Positions 21,736-28,329 of a stretch of DNA of 28,329 nt are shown piece after piece. The notes under the pieces are model-generated. The model made no database searches and was not told where the DNA came from. It saw only the letters and a list, made by a program, of their open reading frames with translations. The DNA is taken from positions 1-28,329 of the IMG/VR virus record IMGVR_UViG_3300031885_001671; one strand, written 5' to 3'. Each line of letters begins with the position of its first letter. Position 1 is the stretch's first letter. This DNA comes from a virus. Made by a program: the position numbers and the translations under genes.

Positions 21736-23062
21736 CGAAGAGACACTGAGCCTCTACCCGTTTCAGGAACGGGGAGCTAACTACATCCAGGAGTGGAAGA
21801 GGCTCATCGTAGCTGACGAGCCCGGCCTCGGCAAGACTGCTCAGGCGATTGTCGGTCTACGAGGTCAGTACCCCCAACTGGTAGTATGTCCGAGCTCCCT
21901 CAAGCTGTTTTGGGCGCAGGAGTATCTTAGGTGGTCCGACGTACCCGCAGAACGGATCGCCTTCCTGTGGTCACAAGATAAGGCAGTTCCAGAAGGCTAC
22001 GACGTCTACATCACTCACTGGGATATCCTTCGCTTGACGTGGCAGGGCTTGATGCGAGTCAAGTGGGCTGCAATCGTAGCTGACGAGGCTCACCGAGCGA
22101 AGAACAGGAAGGCACTGCGGACCAGAGCACTCAAGAAACTAGACGCCCCGTACAAAGTACTACTTACGGGCACTCCAATCGTCAATCGCCCCGACGAGAT
22201 CTGGTCGCTGCTTCACTTTCTGTTCCCGCAGCAGTATCGGTCGTACTGGCGTTTCGTAGAAGAGTTCTGCTCCGTGGTTATCAACCGCTGGGGGGGCTAC
22301 GAGATCGTAGGCATCCGTGACAGAGAGAAGATGCACCGCGAGCTCCGCGGCAAGGTGATCCGGCGTACTAAGAAGACAGTACTACCTGAACTTCCTGACA
22401 AGCGGTACATGACTATCCCCATAGAACTATACCCCGAACAGATTCGTGCGTACACAGAGATGCGTGACCAGATGATCGCCAGGATCAACGACGACACCAT
22501 CTTGTACGCTCCAGTCGTACTGTCGCAGCTCATGCGGCTGCGACAGATAGCGATCGGGCTGGGATTCTTCGACTCCACTAACAGGTGCTCCTCGAAGATC
22601 GACGCCGTGGTCGACTTCGTAATGGACCGGCTGCCCCGGAAGACAGTCGTATGTACTCAGTTCGTATGGGTAGCCAACCAGATCAAGGAGGCCCTTGCTG
22701 CCCACAAAGTCTCAGTAGGAGTCCTCACAGGCCAAACGCCTATGGCCGAACGCAACGTCATCGTAGAGGACTTCCAGAAGAACGACAAGTACAGCGTCAT
22801 CTCCATGACGGCAGAGACTGGCGGTACGGGGTTCACACTTACGGCCGCCGACGCTCTAGTGTTCACGGATCGTCCCTGGACTCCGGCTGTGGTTCAGCAG
22901 GCAGAGGACCGCATACATCGTATCGGCCAGAAGGATGCAGTACTGATCGTGACACTCCTTGCACACGGTACGGTAGAGGAGAAGGTCGAACGTGCCTTAC
23001 GGCGTAAGGAGCGGATGTTCAACGAGATGTTTACGGGCAAGACCTTCAAGGAGCTACTGTGA
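21725..23062 (+). CDS. SNF2-family helicase
   Basis: A 445-residue superfamily 2 ATPase of the SNF2 type. It has a Q-motif-like YPFQERG, Walker A DEPGLGKT (31-38), VADEAHRAKN (DEAH at 120-123), LLTGTPIVN, and the C-lobe motifs TAETGGTGFTLTAAD and QAEDRIHRIGQ (about 391-401). Acts on dsDNA, possibly clearing proteins or remodelling recombination intermediates. Common in actinophage replication regions. Its TGA overlaps the next ATG. No extra nuclease or zinc domain is visible. Confidence 0.94.
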   Translation: MVANEETLSLYPFQERGANYIQEWKRLIVADEPGLGKTAQAIVGLRGQYPQLVVCPSSLKLFWAQEYLRWSDVPAERIAFLWSQDKAVPEGYDVYITHWDILRLTWQGLMRVKWAAIVADEAHRAKNRKALRTRALKKLDAPYKVLLTGTPIVNRPDEIWSLLHFLFPQQYRSYWRFVEEFCSVVINRWGGYEIVGIRDREKMHRELRGKVIRRTKKTVLPELPDKRYMTIPIELYPEQIRAYTEMRDQMIARINDDTILYAPVVLSQLMRLRQIAIGLGFFDSTNRCSSKIDAVVDFVMDRLPRKTVVCTQFVWVANQIKEALAAHKVSVGVLTGQTPMAERNVIVEDFQKNDKYSVISMTAETGGTGFTLTAADALVFTDRPWTPAVVQQAEDRIHRIGQKDAVLIVTLLAHGTVEEKVERALRRKERMFNEMFTGKTFKELL

Positions 23063-23232
23063 TGCCTGGAAGCGTTGTAGGCGGCGTAACACACGTGAAC
23101 GACCTTGGAGGACAGCTGACAATCAGCGTCAAGGTCACTCGTCAGTTCTTCGTGCGACTACGAGTGGGACTTCTACTCCTGCGCATCGCTGCGTGGGTAC
23201 TGAATGCACATGTGGAGGTAGACGATGACTGA
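23062..23232 (+). CDS. Small membrane-like conserved phage protein
   Basis: A 56-residue protein. Start overlaps the SNF2 stop (TGATG), and its end overlaps the dCMP deaminase start. The segment FFVRLRVGLLLLRIAAWVL followed by an acidic tail (EVDDD) is a pattern I recognise from small phage proteins of unknown function. It may be peripheral membrane or an amphipathic helix. Confidence 0.6.
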   Translation: MPGSVVGGVTHVNDLGGQLTISVKVTRQFFVRLRVGLLLLRIAAWVLNAHVEVDDD

Positions 23233-23635
23233 GATACCCACGAAGTGGTTCGATCGGTTCGCGAACGAGGCCCGTATGTGGCGGTCATACTCGTCGTGTA
23301 GGCGGACGCGTGTCGGGGCAGTTATCATCGACCCGACAACGAGGGCGATCGTCAGCACGGGCTACAACGGTACGGTGCCAGGTTCTCCAAGCTGCAATGA
23401 GGGCGGCTGCAAACGATGCGAGGAGGCGGCTGCGCAGGGGCTACCTCCCGGAGCAGTTAGGGAATACCTCGACTGTGAGTGCGTACATGCGGAGATGAAT
23501 GCACTTCTGCTAGCCGCACAACGAGGCACAAAGGTCGCTGACTGCCTGATATTCGTAACGCACGAGCCGTGTATGTCCTGTAAGAAGCACCTAACAGTCG
23601 CCCGGGTAGCATGGGTGGTGTGTAGAGAGACATGA
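23225..23635 (+). CDS. dCMP deaminase
   Basis: Deaminates dCMP to dUMP, the precursor for dTMP. The 136-residue protein has CVHAEMNALL (H88, E90) and EPCMSCKKHL (C116, C119), the zinc-dependent active site, plus a second, structural Cys group (C57, C62, C65) typical of dCMP deaminases. Overlaps neighbours by 8 and 4 bases. No thymidylate synthase is in the window, so the dUMP must be methylated by the host or by genes elsewhere. Confidence 0.93.
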   Translation: MTEIPTKWFDRFANEARMWRSYSSCRRTRVGAVIIDPTTRAIVSTGYNGTVPGSPSCNEGGCKRCEEAAAQGLPPGAVREYLDCECVHAEMNALLLAAQRGTKVADCLIFVTHEPCMSCKKHLTVARVAWVVCRET

Positions 23636-24183
23636 AGATCGTAGGAGTCGACCCCGGTGAGAAGTACTGCGGTTTGGTGTACTTGCAGGACGACCTACCA
23701 ACTTTTGGTGCGGACCTCACACCTCAGCAGCTGATCGAGACGTTCGAGCGCGTCGAGGCCGACCTCGTAGCTATCGAGCGCTTTCAGCTATGGCCCGGTC
23801 GAATGATGGCACAGTCGTACAGTACACTAGGAGTGGTCGAGCTAATCGGAGTCCTGAAGTACTTGTGTCAGAGACGGCATATCCCCTACATCATGGTCCA
23901 GCCGTCTGAGTCGAAGTGGGTTACGCATCCGCAACATACACACGGGAAGACTCCGCATCAGGTGGCTGCTTACAAGGCAGCTGTGTTTGCTCAGCGGGGT
24001 CTAAAGCGTCTTGTGAAGCGCGTGGTAGGCAGCCCCTCCGCTTCTGTAGGAAAGGCCCCTCGAGATCGAGCGAGTAGTCGTGTCGATAGCCGCACTGTAG
24101 ACACACGTCGTACGTCCCGTCGACCTCGTAGTCCACGTACACCTGACCATCGCAGCGTGGGCAATCCCTCAAGGCTCTCTTGA
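23632..24183 (+). CDS. RuvC/RNase H-like nuclease, antisense-overlapped C-terminus
   Basis: A 183-residue protein. The N-terminal 120 residues look like a RuvC-type resolvase: IVGVDPGEKYCGLVYL (D7), DLVAIERFQLWPG (E49) and a helix/strand order usual for this fold. The last acidic position near the HGKTPHQVAAY helix appears altered. After about residue 130 the sequence becomes Arg/Ser-rich and simple, because it is antisense to a zinc-ribbon gene on the other strand. The real functional part may therefore end near 24020. Probably resolves branched DNA before packaging. Confidence 0.8.
   Translation: MKIVGVDPGEKYCGLVYLQDDLPTFGADLTPQQLIETFERVEADLVAIERFQLWPGRMMAQSYSTLGVVELIGVLKYLCQRRHIPYIMVQPSESKWVTHPQHTHGKTPHQVAAYKAAVFAQRGLKRLVKRVVGSPSASVGKAPRDRASSRVDSRTVDTRRTSRRPRSPRTPDHRSVGNPSRLS
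23921..24172 (-). CDS. Zinc-ribbon protein antisense to RuvC gene
   Basis: An 83-residue minus-strand ORF, last gene of the late operon. CPRCDGQVYVDYEVDG followed by CLQCGYRH gives two CxxC pairs about 17 residues apart, an ordinary zinc ribbon. The rest is polar and ends VYVADA. The assumed start is TTG 24172, without a strong ribosome binding site; an upstream open stretch overlaps the hydrolase gene. It lies wholly opposite the RuvC ORF, so one of the two has an unusual end. Confidence 0.55.
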   Translation of the reverse strand: MRDCPRCDGQVYVDYEVDGTYDVCLQCGYRHDYSLDLEGPFLQKRRGCLPRASQDALDPAEQTQLPCKQPPDAESSRVYVADA

Positions 24184-24194
24184 GTCCACGGAAC

Positions 24195-25208
24195 TCAGCT
24201 GGGTGTCTGTTCGATGACTCCAACGACGCTGCCGTCCTTACGATGCAGGACGCGTCGAAGATCCTGAGGCCCGGCGAAGCCGACCACAAGGTCGCCGCGC
24301 GTGAGGTCTGCGATGACAGAGTCACGTAACGCCCTCGAGAGCTCTCTTAGCTCGGAGGCACTCACCCTTTGTTCTACGACCGCTAGGTCCGGCATCGAAT
24401 CACCTCCAAGATCTACTTCTCGAATAGCCGCCCACAGATTCTGATCGGCGTATTCGTACACCCACCAGGAAAGGCAAGACGCTCCGTAAGAGATAGCTAG
24501 CCTGGCGAAGTCGAGCAGCTCTTTCGGCGTCGTCGAGTGCGGTGCAATCGCTACAGAGTCGCCGGCCGGCTGCCACATGTTCGCCGGGAGTCCACTCGCA
24601 CACCAGTCGAGGTAGCTCCGTCGAGCTGCCTCCTCCCCCCTATCTGGACGATAGTACTGAGTACCCACAGGGAACATGCTTCCCGAGTACGCCATTGGGA
24701 ATGCGGCCTCACAGTACTCGTTGAACACGTCGTACGGGAACGCTCGGTGATAGTGAGGCTGTGCGAACGGCGAGTAGAACAGTCGAGCATTCGGTACGGC
24801 AGTCTTGATGCGCGTTAGGTAGTCGCGTGCTGTTTGGCCAGGTCGCGGCAGACTCTCGAACTCGATCTCGGCGTCTGCAATATAGCCGTCACCACCGAGA
24901 TCGGTTAGTGCACGCACAGCCATAGCTGCCTCTTGCTCCCAGCCGAGTTTCTGGTCGCCATAGAAACTTCCTGCCTGTCCGTAGACGTACCCCCAGAACA
25001 TCACTAGGAGACCCTCGTTGTGTAGGCAGCGTACAACCTCACGAGTGCGATCTAGGTTCCAGGTGAGACCAAATGGATGCCCACCATCATCGCTCTTGAT
25101 GAAGCACCCTCGGAAGCCCGCAGAGAGGAGCTGGCGTGCTACGGCGTGGGCGTTTCCGTCAGAGGAGTGCTCCCAATTCCAGATCCAGGCGTACTTTCCG
25201 GACAGCAC
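24195..25208 (-). CDS. TIM-barrel glycoside-hydrolase-like protein
   Basis: A 337-residue protein. Residues 1-250 read as a beta/alpha barrel: YAWIWNWEHSS, GFRGCFIKSDDG, GLLVMFWGYVYG, YIADAEIEFE (candidate acid residues), RLFYSPF, AFPMAYSG and CLSWWVYEYAD. Such barrels occur in endolysins and tail-associated glycoside hydrolases. The C-terminal 80 residues are a helical linker (ELRELSRALRDSV) and a small strand region. GGAGGTGA lies before the GTG start. Substrate and family cannot be fixed by eye. It stands downstream of structural genes, so a tail enzyme or lysin is likely. Confidence 0.65.
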   Translation of the reverse strand: MLSGKYAWIWNWEHSSDGNAHAVARQLLSAGFRGCFIKSDDGGHPFGLTWNLDRTREVVRCLHNEGLLVMFWGYVYGQAGSFYGDQKLGWEQEAAMAVRALTDLGGDGYIADAEIEFESLPRPGQTARDYLTRIKTAVPNARLFYSPFAQPHYHRAFPYDVFNEYCEAAFPMAYSGSMFPVGTQYYRPDRGEEAARRSYLDWCASGLPANMWQPAGDSVAIAPHSTTPKELLDFARLAISYGASCLSWWVYEYADQNLWAAIREVDLGGDSMPDLAVVEQRVSASELRELSRALRDSVIADLTRGDLVVGFAGPQDLRRVLHRKDGSVVGVIEQTPS

Positions 25209-25283
25209 AATCTCACCTCCACTTGTAGACCACTCATCTGCAGTCGACGCGATAGAACGTAGGCGCGCAGGTGTGTAAGGGGT

Positions 25284-25670
25284 TTACCGCGTCGGTCGCG
25301 TTGCAGGATGAGGCGAAGCAAACTGCCGTGTGCGTTCGCTACTACTGTCGCGTACGGAGCGGACGAAGTACAGAGCCTTCCAAGTACCACTGAAAATCTC
25401 CTGGAGCAGATCTATTATTGGTTGCCCCTTAAATGGCTTGCACGAGAATACATGTGCCTGTGCAACGAGTCCTCGGACGTGAATGCTTATGTGGCTCTCA
25501 GCAATGAGCTGGAAGCCTACTCCATAGGCTTCGTAGACGACCGGTGTGGCAATCTTCGTCATTCCGATCAGTTGTACGGCACGCTCTAGGAACACACCGA
25601 TATCACCTGGGTGGCAGGCGACGTCTATACCCTCAGCCGCCAAGTGATAGCCGTGGAGTGCAGTCTTCAT
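25284..25670 (-). CDS. S-adenosylmethionine decarboxylase-family protein
   Basis: A 128-residue pyruvoyl-enzyme homologue. HGYHLAAEG at the N-terminus, GVGFQLIAESHISIH (self-cleavage at E58-S59, H64) and AHVFSCK (C77) match the catalytic Ser, His and Cys of prokaryotic AdoMetDC (SpeD/SpeH). The length also fits. The ATG at 25670 overlaps the previous stop (ATGA), so the longer start at 25700 is rejected. Relatives have turned into ornithine or arginine decarboxylases, so the substrate is not certain. It follows structural genes rather than polyamine genes. Confidence 0.82.
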   Translation of the reverse strand: MKTALHGYHLAAEGIDVACHPGDIGVFLERAVQLIGMTKIATPVVYEAYGVGFQLIAESHISIHVRGLVAQAHVFSCKPFKGQPIIDLLQEIFSGTWKALYFVRSVRDSSSERTRQFASPHPATRPTR

Positions 25671-26029
25671 ACTATTCCGCTCGGGTTGAGAGTACACCAC
25701 CCCACAGTGGTCACAGACGGATGATCTCCTATATCTACTATCTCGGCCTCGTGGTAGTAGACTCGGGCGTCAAGCTCTTTGGTGTCGTCGGATTCGAGAG
25801 TGAGAACGAACTGCCCCCTATTGGTCCCCTGATCTAGAATGACGATGCCTTCTACAGGTGAGGTCTTCCTGAGTATATGTGTTGGTGAGTCTTCACGCAG
25901 CTTCAGTAGCCATGTGATCTGACTTGCTGTTAGGTCGAGCAGTTCATCGTCCACTCCGCCACGTATCTCGAACGTGACCTCCTTGGTCTCACCTGCGTAC
26001 ATCTCGAAGTTCTGCTCTACGTCTGTCAT
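25667..26029 (-). CDS. Small Ig-like structural protein (BppU-type)
   Basis: A 120-residue all-beta protein. It begins with FEMYAGETKEVTFEIRG, then SQITWLLKL, GQFVLTLESDDTKEL, YYHEAEIVD and a final strand VTTVGWCTL. This resembles the small beta-sandwich proteins of tail/baseplate regions (BppU N-terminal-like). ATGA overlaps tie it to the repeat protein upstream and the AdoMetDC-family gene downstream. Likely a baseplate, tail-fibre or capsid accessory part. Confidence 0.65.
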   Translation of the reverse strand: MTDVEQNFEMYAGETKEVTFEIRGGVDDELLDLTASQITWLLKLREDSPTHILRKTSPVEGIVILDQGTNRGQFVLTLESDDTKELDARVYYHEAEIVDIGDHPSVTTVGWCTLNPSGIV

Positions 26030-28179
26030 GGCACGTTACCCCCTAAGGCCAACTCGGTCGACTTCGTGCCGGTGAGGAATATCGTAGCCCTCTGTCCGCG
26101 CAGCTCGATAGTGCCGATAATATTGGCGGGTCGCGCAACAACCGCAGCTCTTGCGGTGCTGACACGACTGTAGGTTCCGAGTGATAGCATCGCTGCTCGA
26201 GACGTCCCTATCTGACTACACAGGCGTAGAACCCGTCCTTTAGCGACCCCCGTGTGACTGAGGAGTTGCAGCACTCGCACCCGAGCGGTTGCTGTCTTGG
26301 TTGCAGAGACCAACGAGCGAGCAAGCGCCTGCGTAGTCCTGCTGATAGAGGCTAGAGTTCGGCTTCTAGCCTGACTGGTCTTGCTCGCAGCCCACAGAAT
26401 ACGCCCGTGGCTGACCGCGGTCTTGGCGCGAACCAACAGCATCCGGCTCTTTGCTACGCTCTCCTTCAGTAGGGTAGTAACGCTGATGATATTGGCTCGG
26501 GCAGTACCGGTTGTGGCAATTGATCTGAAGATGCGGGCGTATGTCGTGCCGGCTTTGCTGTTCGATATGAGCACCGCCGCCCTAGCGGTAGCTGTACGTA
26601 CGAGCGTTATTAGGATGCGTCCTCGAGCGGTCGCAGTCTTGAAGCGGGTAGTGAGGCTGATAACGTTGGCTAGTACCGTACCAGTCTTTGTCCAGACGTA
26701 GAAGACGCGAGCCTTAGCCGTGCTGGTCTTGACGCTCGTCGCCGCTGCGACGATGTTGGCTAGGGTCGTGCTAGTCTTAGCGAAGACAGCTAACAGCCGC
26801 GTCTTAGCCGTAGCGGTCTTCGTCTGGCTCAGTAGGATTCGTCCGCGGGCCGTAACCGTCTTGATGCGAGTAAGAAGGATCTGTGCCTTGCTCGTAGCGG
26901 CCCGGGTCCAGGTGCGAAGGGTACGAGCCTTGCTTGTAGTTGTCCGTATGAACTGCCCGAGAACTCGCGCACGAGCAGTTCCTATCTTGACACGGACGAG
27001 GAGCACGCGGGCGAAGGCCGTACTAGTCTTCGTCCGACCCGCAATGAGGATACGAGCAAGTACCGTTCCCGTTTGCGCAATGGCCTTTTGAATGCGTGCT
27101 CGGCTTGTACCAGTTCGACTGATAGGTACAAGTAGACGCGCCCCGCTCGTCGCAGTCCTAGCGGCGGTCGTCAGCATGCGTGCGAGTATACTGCTCGTCT
27201 TGCTGCGAATGAGGGCGATTCGCCCGAGAGTGGTTGTGGTCTTGAAGCTGGTAGAGATGCCGATGACGTTAGCTAATGCGGTGCTAGTCTTTGTCCAGAC
27301 GTAGAAGATTCGAGCTCTAGCTGTGCCTGTCTTAACACTTGTAGCTGCTGCGACGATATTGGCTAGTGCGGTACCAGTCTTAGTGAAGATCGTCAGTACG
27401 CGTGCGACGGCGGCAGCGGTCTTCGTACGACTCAGGAGAACACGACTGCGTGAAGTTGCTGTCTTCGTGCGTGTGAGAAGGATCTGCGCCTTACCCGTCG
27501 CAGTCTTCGTCCAGAGGTAGAGGACGCGGGCTTTGCTCGTCGCTGTCTTCGCTCGAGTGTAGAGGATACGAGCTTTGCTCGTAGCTGTCCTCGTTCGGGT
27601 GAGTAGGACACGAGCCTTGCTTGCGGCGGACTTCGTCCAGGTGTAGAGAACTCGGGCTTTACTCGTCGCTGTCTTCGTCAGAAGGCCGAGCGTACGAGCT
27701 CTACTCGTAGCCGCCTTAGTTATGGAGGTAAAGACCCGCGACTTGCTTATAGCCGTCTTCGTCCGGATATAGGGCGTACGCGCAAGACTCGTAGCTGTCT
27801 TCGTGCGTGTGTAGAGTACGCGCGCCTTGCCTGTAGCGGCCTTCGTGCGTGTATAGAGGATACGAGCAAAACTCGTAGCTGTCTTTGTTCGCTCACGAAG
27901 TATGCGTGCAAGGCTCGTAGCCGTCTTAGTTATGGAGGTGAAGATCCGAGACTTGCTCGTAGCCGTCTTCGTCTGAGTGTAGAGGATACGAGACTTGCTT
28001 ATAGCCGTCTTTGCCTGAGTGTAGAGGATACGAGACTTGCTCGCCGCCGTTTTCGTCCAAGTGTAGAGGATACGGGCGAGAGCGACAGCTGTACGGGAAA
28101 CGGAGTCAATGCCGCGCAGGTAATCTAAGTGACGGAGGCTGGAGCCACCCTCACTCTTCCGAAGCCGAAAGCTCGGCAT
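26026..28179 (-). CDS. 14-residue-repeat structural protein
   Basis: A 717-residue protein starting at ATG 28179, behind GAAGGAG; the GTG at 28203 lies further upstream, inside the previous gene. After about 28 unique residues come 46 tandem units of about 14 residues (consensus K-T-A-T-S-K-A-R-I-L-Y-T-x-T), then a 33-residue ending with IIGTIELRGQRATIFL. Hydrophobic and small residues alternate as in beta strands, suggesting a beta-solenoid or fibre. The protein is very rich in Thr, Arg, Lys and Ala and strongly basic. Upstream of an Ig-like gene, it is probably a tail or fibre component; no known fibre domain is recognisable. Confidence 0.78.
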   Translation of the reverse strand: MPSFRLRKSEGGSSLRHLDYLRGIDSVSRTAVALARILYTWTKTAASKSRILYTQAKTAISKSRILYTQTKTATSKSRIFTSITKTATSLARILRERTKTATSFARILYTRTKAATGKARVLYTRTKTATSLARTPYIRTKTAISKSRVFTSITKAATSRARTLGLLTKTATSKARVLYTWTKSAASKARVLLTRTRTATSKARILYTRAKTATSKARVLYLWTKTATGKAQILLTRTKTATSRSRVLLSRTKTAAAVARVLTIFTKTGTALANIVAAATSVKTGTARARIFYVWTKTSTALANVIGISTSFKTTTTLGRIALIRSKTSSILARMLTTAARTATSGARLLVPISRTGTSRARIQKAIAQTGTVLARILIAGRTKTSTAFARVLLVRVKIGTARARVLGQFIRTTTSKARTLRTWTRAATSKAQILLTRIKTVTARGRILLSQTKTATAKTRLLAVFAKTSTTLANIVAAATSVKTSTAKARVFYVWTKTGTVLANVISLTTRFKTATARGRILITLVRTATARAAVLISNSKAGTTYARIFRSIATTGTARANIISVTTLLKESVAKSRMLLVRAKTAVSHGRILWAASKTSQARSRTLASISRTTQALARSLVSATKTATARVRVLQLLSHTGVAKGRVLRLCSQIGTSRAAMLSLGTYSRVSTARAAVVARPANIIGTIELRGQRATIFLTGTKSTELALGGNVP
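26128..28095 (-). repeat. Coding tandem repeats, 46 units of about 42 bases
   Basis: Counted in protein, the block has 46 units: mostly 14 residues, with six of 16, one of 15 and a final one of 13. At DNA level the units are diverged, so they are an old minisatellite rather than fresh copies. Units 17-20 and 31-34 form a higher-order duplication (both contain LANIVAAATSVKT, FYVWTKT and LANVI), 14 units apart. The 16-residue units sit mainly in these blocks. Confidence 0.92.
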
Positions 28180-28327
28180 GTTGCTCCTTCGGTAGCGGTC
28201 CACCGTAGCGCTGCCGCAGCAGGCAGGCGTAGTACGTGATCATCTTCGGCTCGTCCACGTCGAAGTCGCTGAAGGATGGCACGAAGGGCTCCGTCTCCGA
28301 CGACAGGATCGCGGCGATGCCCTTCAT
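28151..28327 (-). CDS. Hypothetical protein, possibly truncated by window edge
   Basis: A minus-strand ORF of at least 58 residues, reading MKGIAAILSS, then DFDVDEPKMITYYACLLRQRYG and ending ELSASEE. It overlaps the repeat-protein start by 29 bases, so translational coupling is likely. The ATG lies two bases from the window edge and may be internal to a longer gene. No family recognised; position in the late operon suggests a structural or assembly role. Confidence 0.55.
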   Translation of the reverse strand: MKGIAAILSSETEPFVPSFSDFDVDEPKMITYYACLLRQRYGGPLPKEQHAELSASEE

Positions 28328-28329
28328 GA

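Noticed and set aside
24181-24197. Imperfect 17-base palindrome between convergent stops, as a bidirectional terminator.
   Set aside because: Stem of five pairs plus one after a mismatch, with no T-run on either side.
26381-27520. Four plus-strand ORFs opposite the repeat gene (26381, 26720, 27092, 27323), all Val/Arg-rich.
   Set aside because: They are antisense shadows of the repeat gene: the repeat's codon bias leaves the opposite frame open, and they lack ribosome-binding sites.
26128-28095. Regular repeats of about 42 bases that could be mistaken for a CRISPR array.
   Set aside because: The units are contiguous without spacers, diverged, and encode one open reading frame.

Overview
The window is a 28 kb piece of a tailed double-stranded DNA phage genome (Caudoviricetes). 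It is densely packed, with many ATGA, GTGA or TAATG start/stop overlaps. It carries phage replication, recombination and nucleotide genes, plus structural-type genes on the opposite strand. No host gene, integrase, tRNA, rRNA or CRISPR array was seen. Moderately high GC, frequent GTG/TTG starts, strong purine-rich ribosome binding sites and a DUF7352-type small protein suggest a phage of Actinobacteria or another high-GC Gram-positive host. This is inference; no sequence search was possible. No stretch longer than about 120 bases lacks a gene.

Layout. (1) 1-6.3 kb, plus strand: small unknown proteins (several Cys/His-rich or single-pass membrane) around a B12-dependent class II ribonucleotide reductase, ending with a 3D-domain protein. 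(2) 6.4-8.6 kb: an HTH/zinc DNA-binding protein, a small basic protein, a SprT-like metalloprotease and a Cas4-like iron-sulfur nuclease. (3) 8.7-14.0 kb: a promoter-driven HNH endonuclease, a Sak4-like recombinase ATPase, a DUF669-like single-strand binding protein, a split AEP primase and a helicase. (4) 14.0-18.8 kb: a 7-deazaguanine island, queC-queD-(LAGLIDADG endonuclease)-HPRT-like-queE-folE-mazG-dpdA. (5) 18.8-24.2 kb: GNAT, a uracil-DNA-glycosylase/DNA polymerase I fusion, an SNF2 helicase, dCMP deaminase and a RuvC-like nuclease. (6) 24.2-28.3 kb, minus strand, convergent: a 14-residue-repeat structural protein, an Ig-like small protein, an S-adenosylmethionine-decarboxylase-family protein, a TIM-barrel hydrolase-like protein, and a zinc-ribbon gene antisense to the RuvC gene.

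How the genes work together. FolE, QueD, QueE and QueC can make preQ0 from GTP, and DpdA can exchange it for guanine in DNA, so the genome is predicted to carry a 7-deazaguanine base (most simply dPreQ0) that resists restriction. The HPRT homologue inside this operon could recycle the guanine released by DpdA to GMP and back to FolE. Ribonucleotide reductase, dCMP deaminase and MazG adjust the nucleotide pool; primase, helicase and polymerase replicate; Sak4, SSB, the Cas4-like nuclease and RuvC form a recombination set.

Two promoter families are visible. Family 1 has boxes at 2236-2264 and 8622-8650; family 2 has boxes at 6343-6371 and 17040-17069. The most unusual items are the 46-copy repeat protein, the AdoMetDC-family gene coupled to structural genes, the HPRT-containing preQ0 operon, and the convergent antisense overlap near 24.1 kb.
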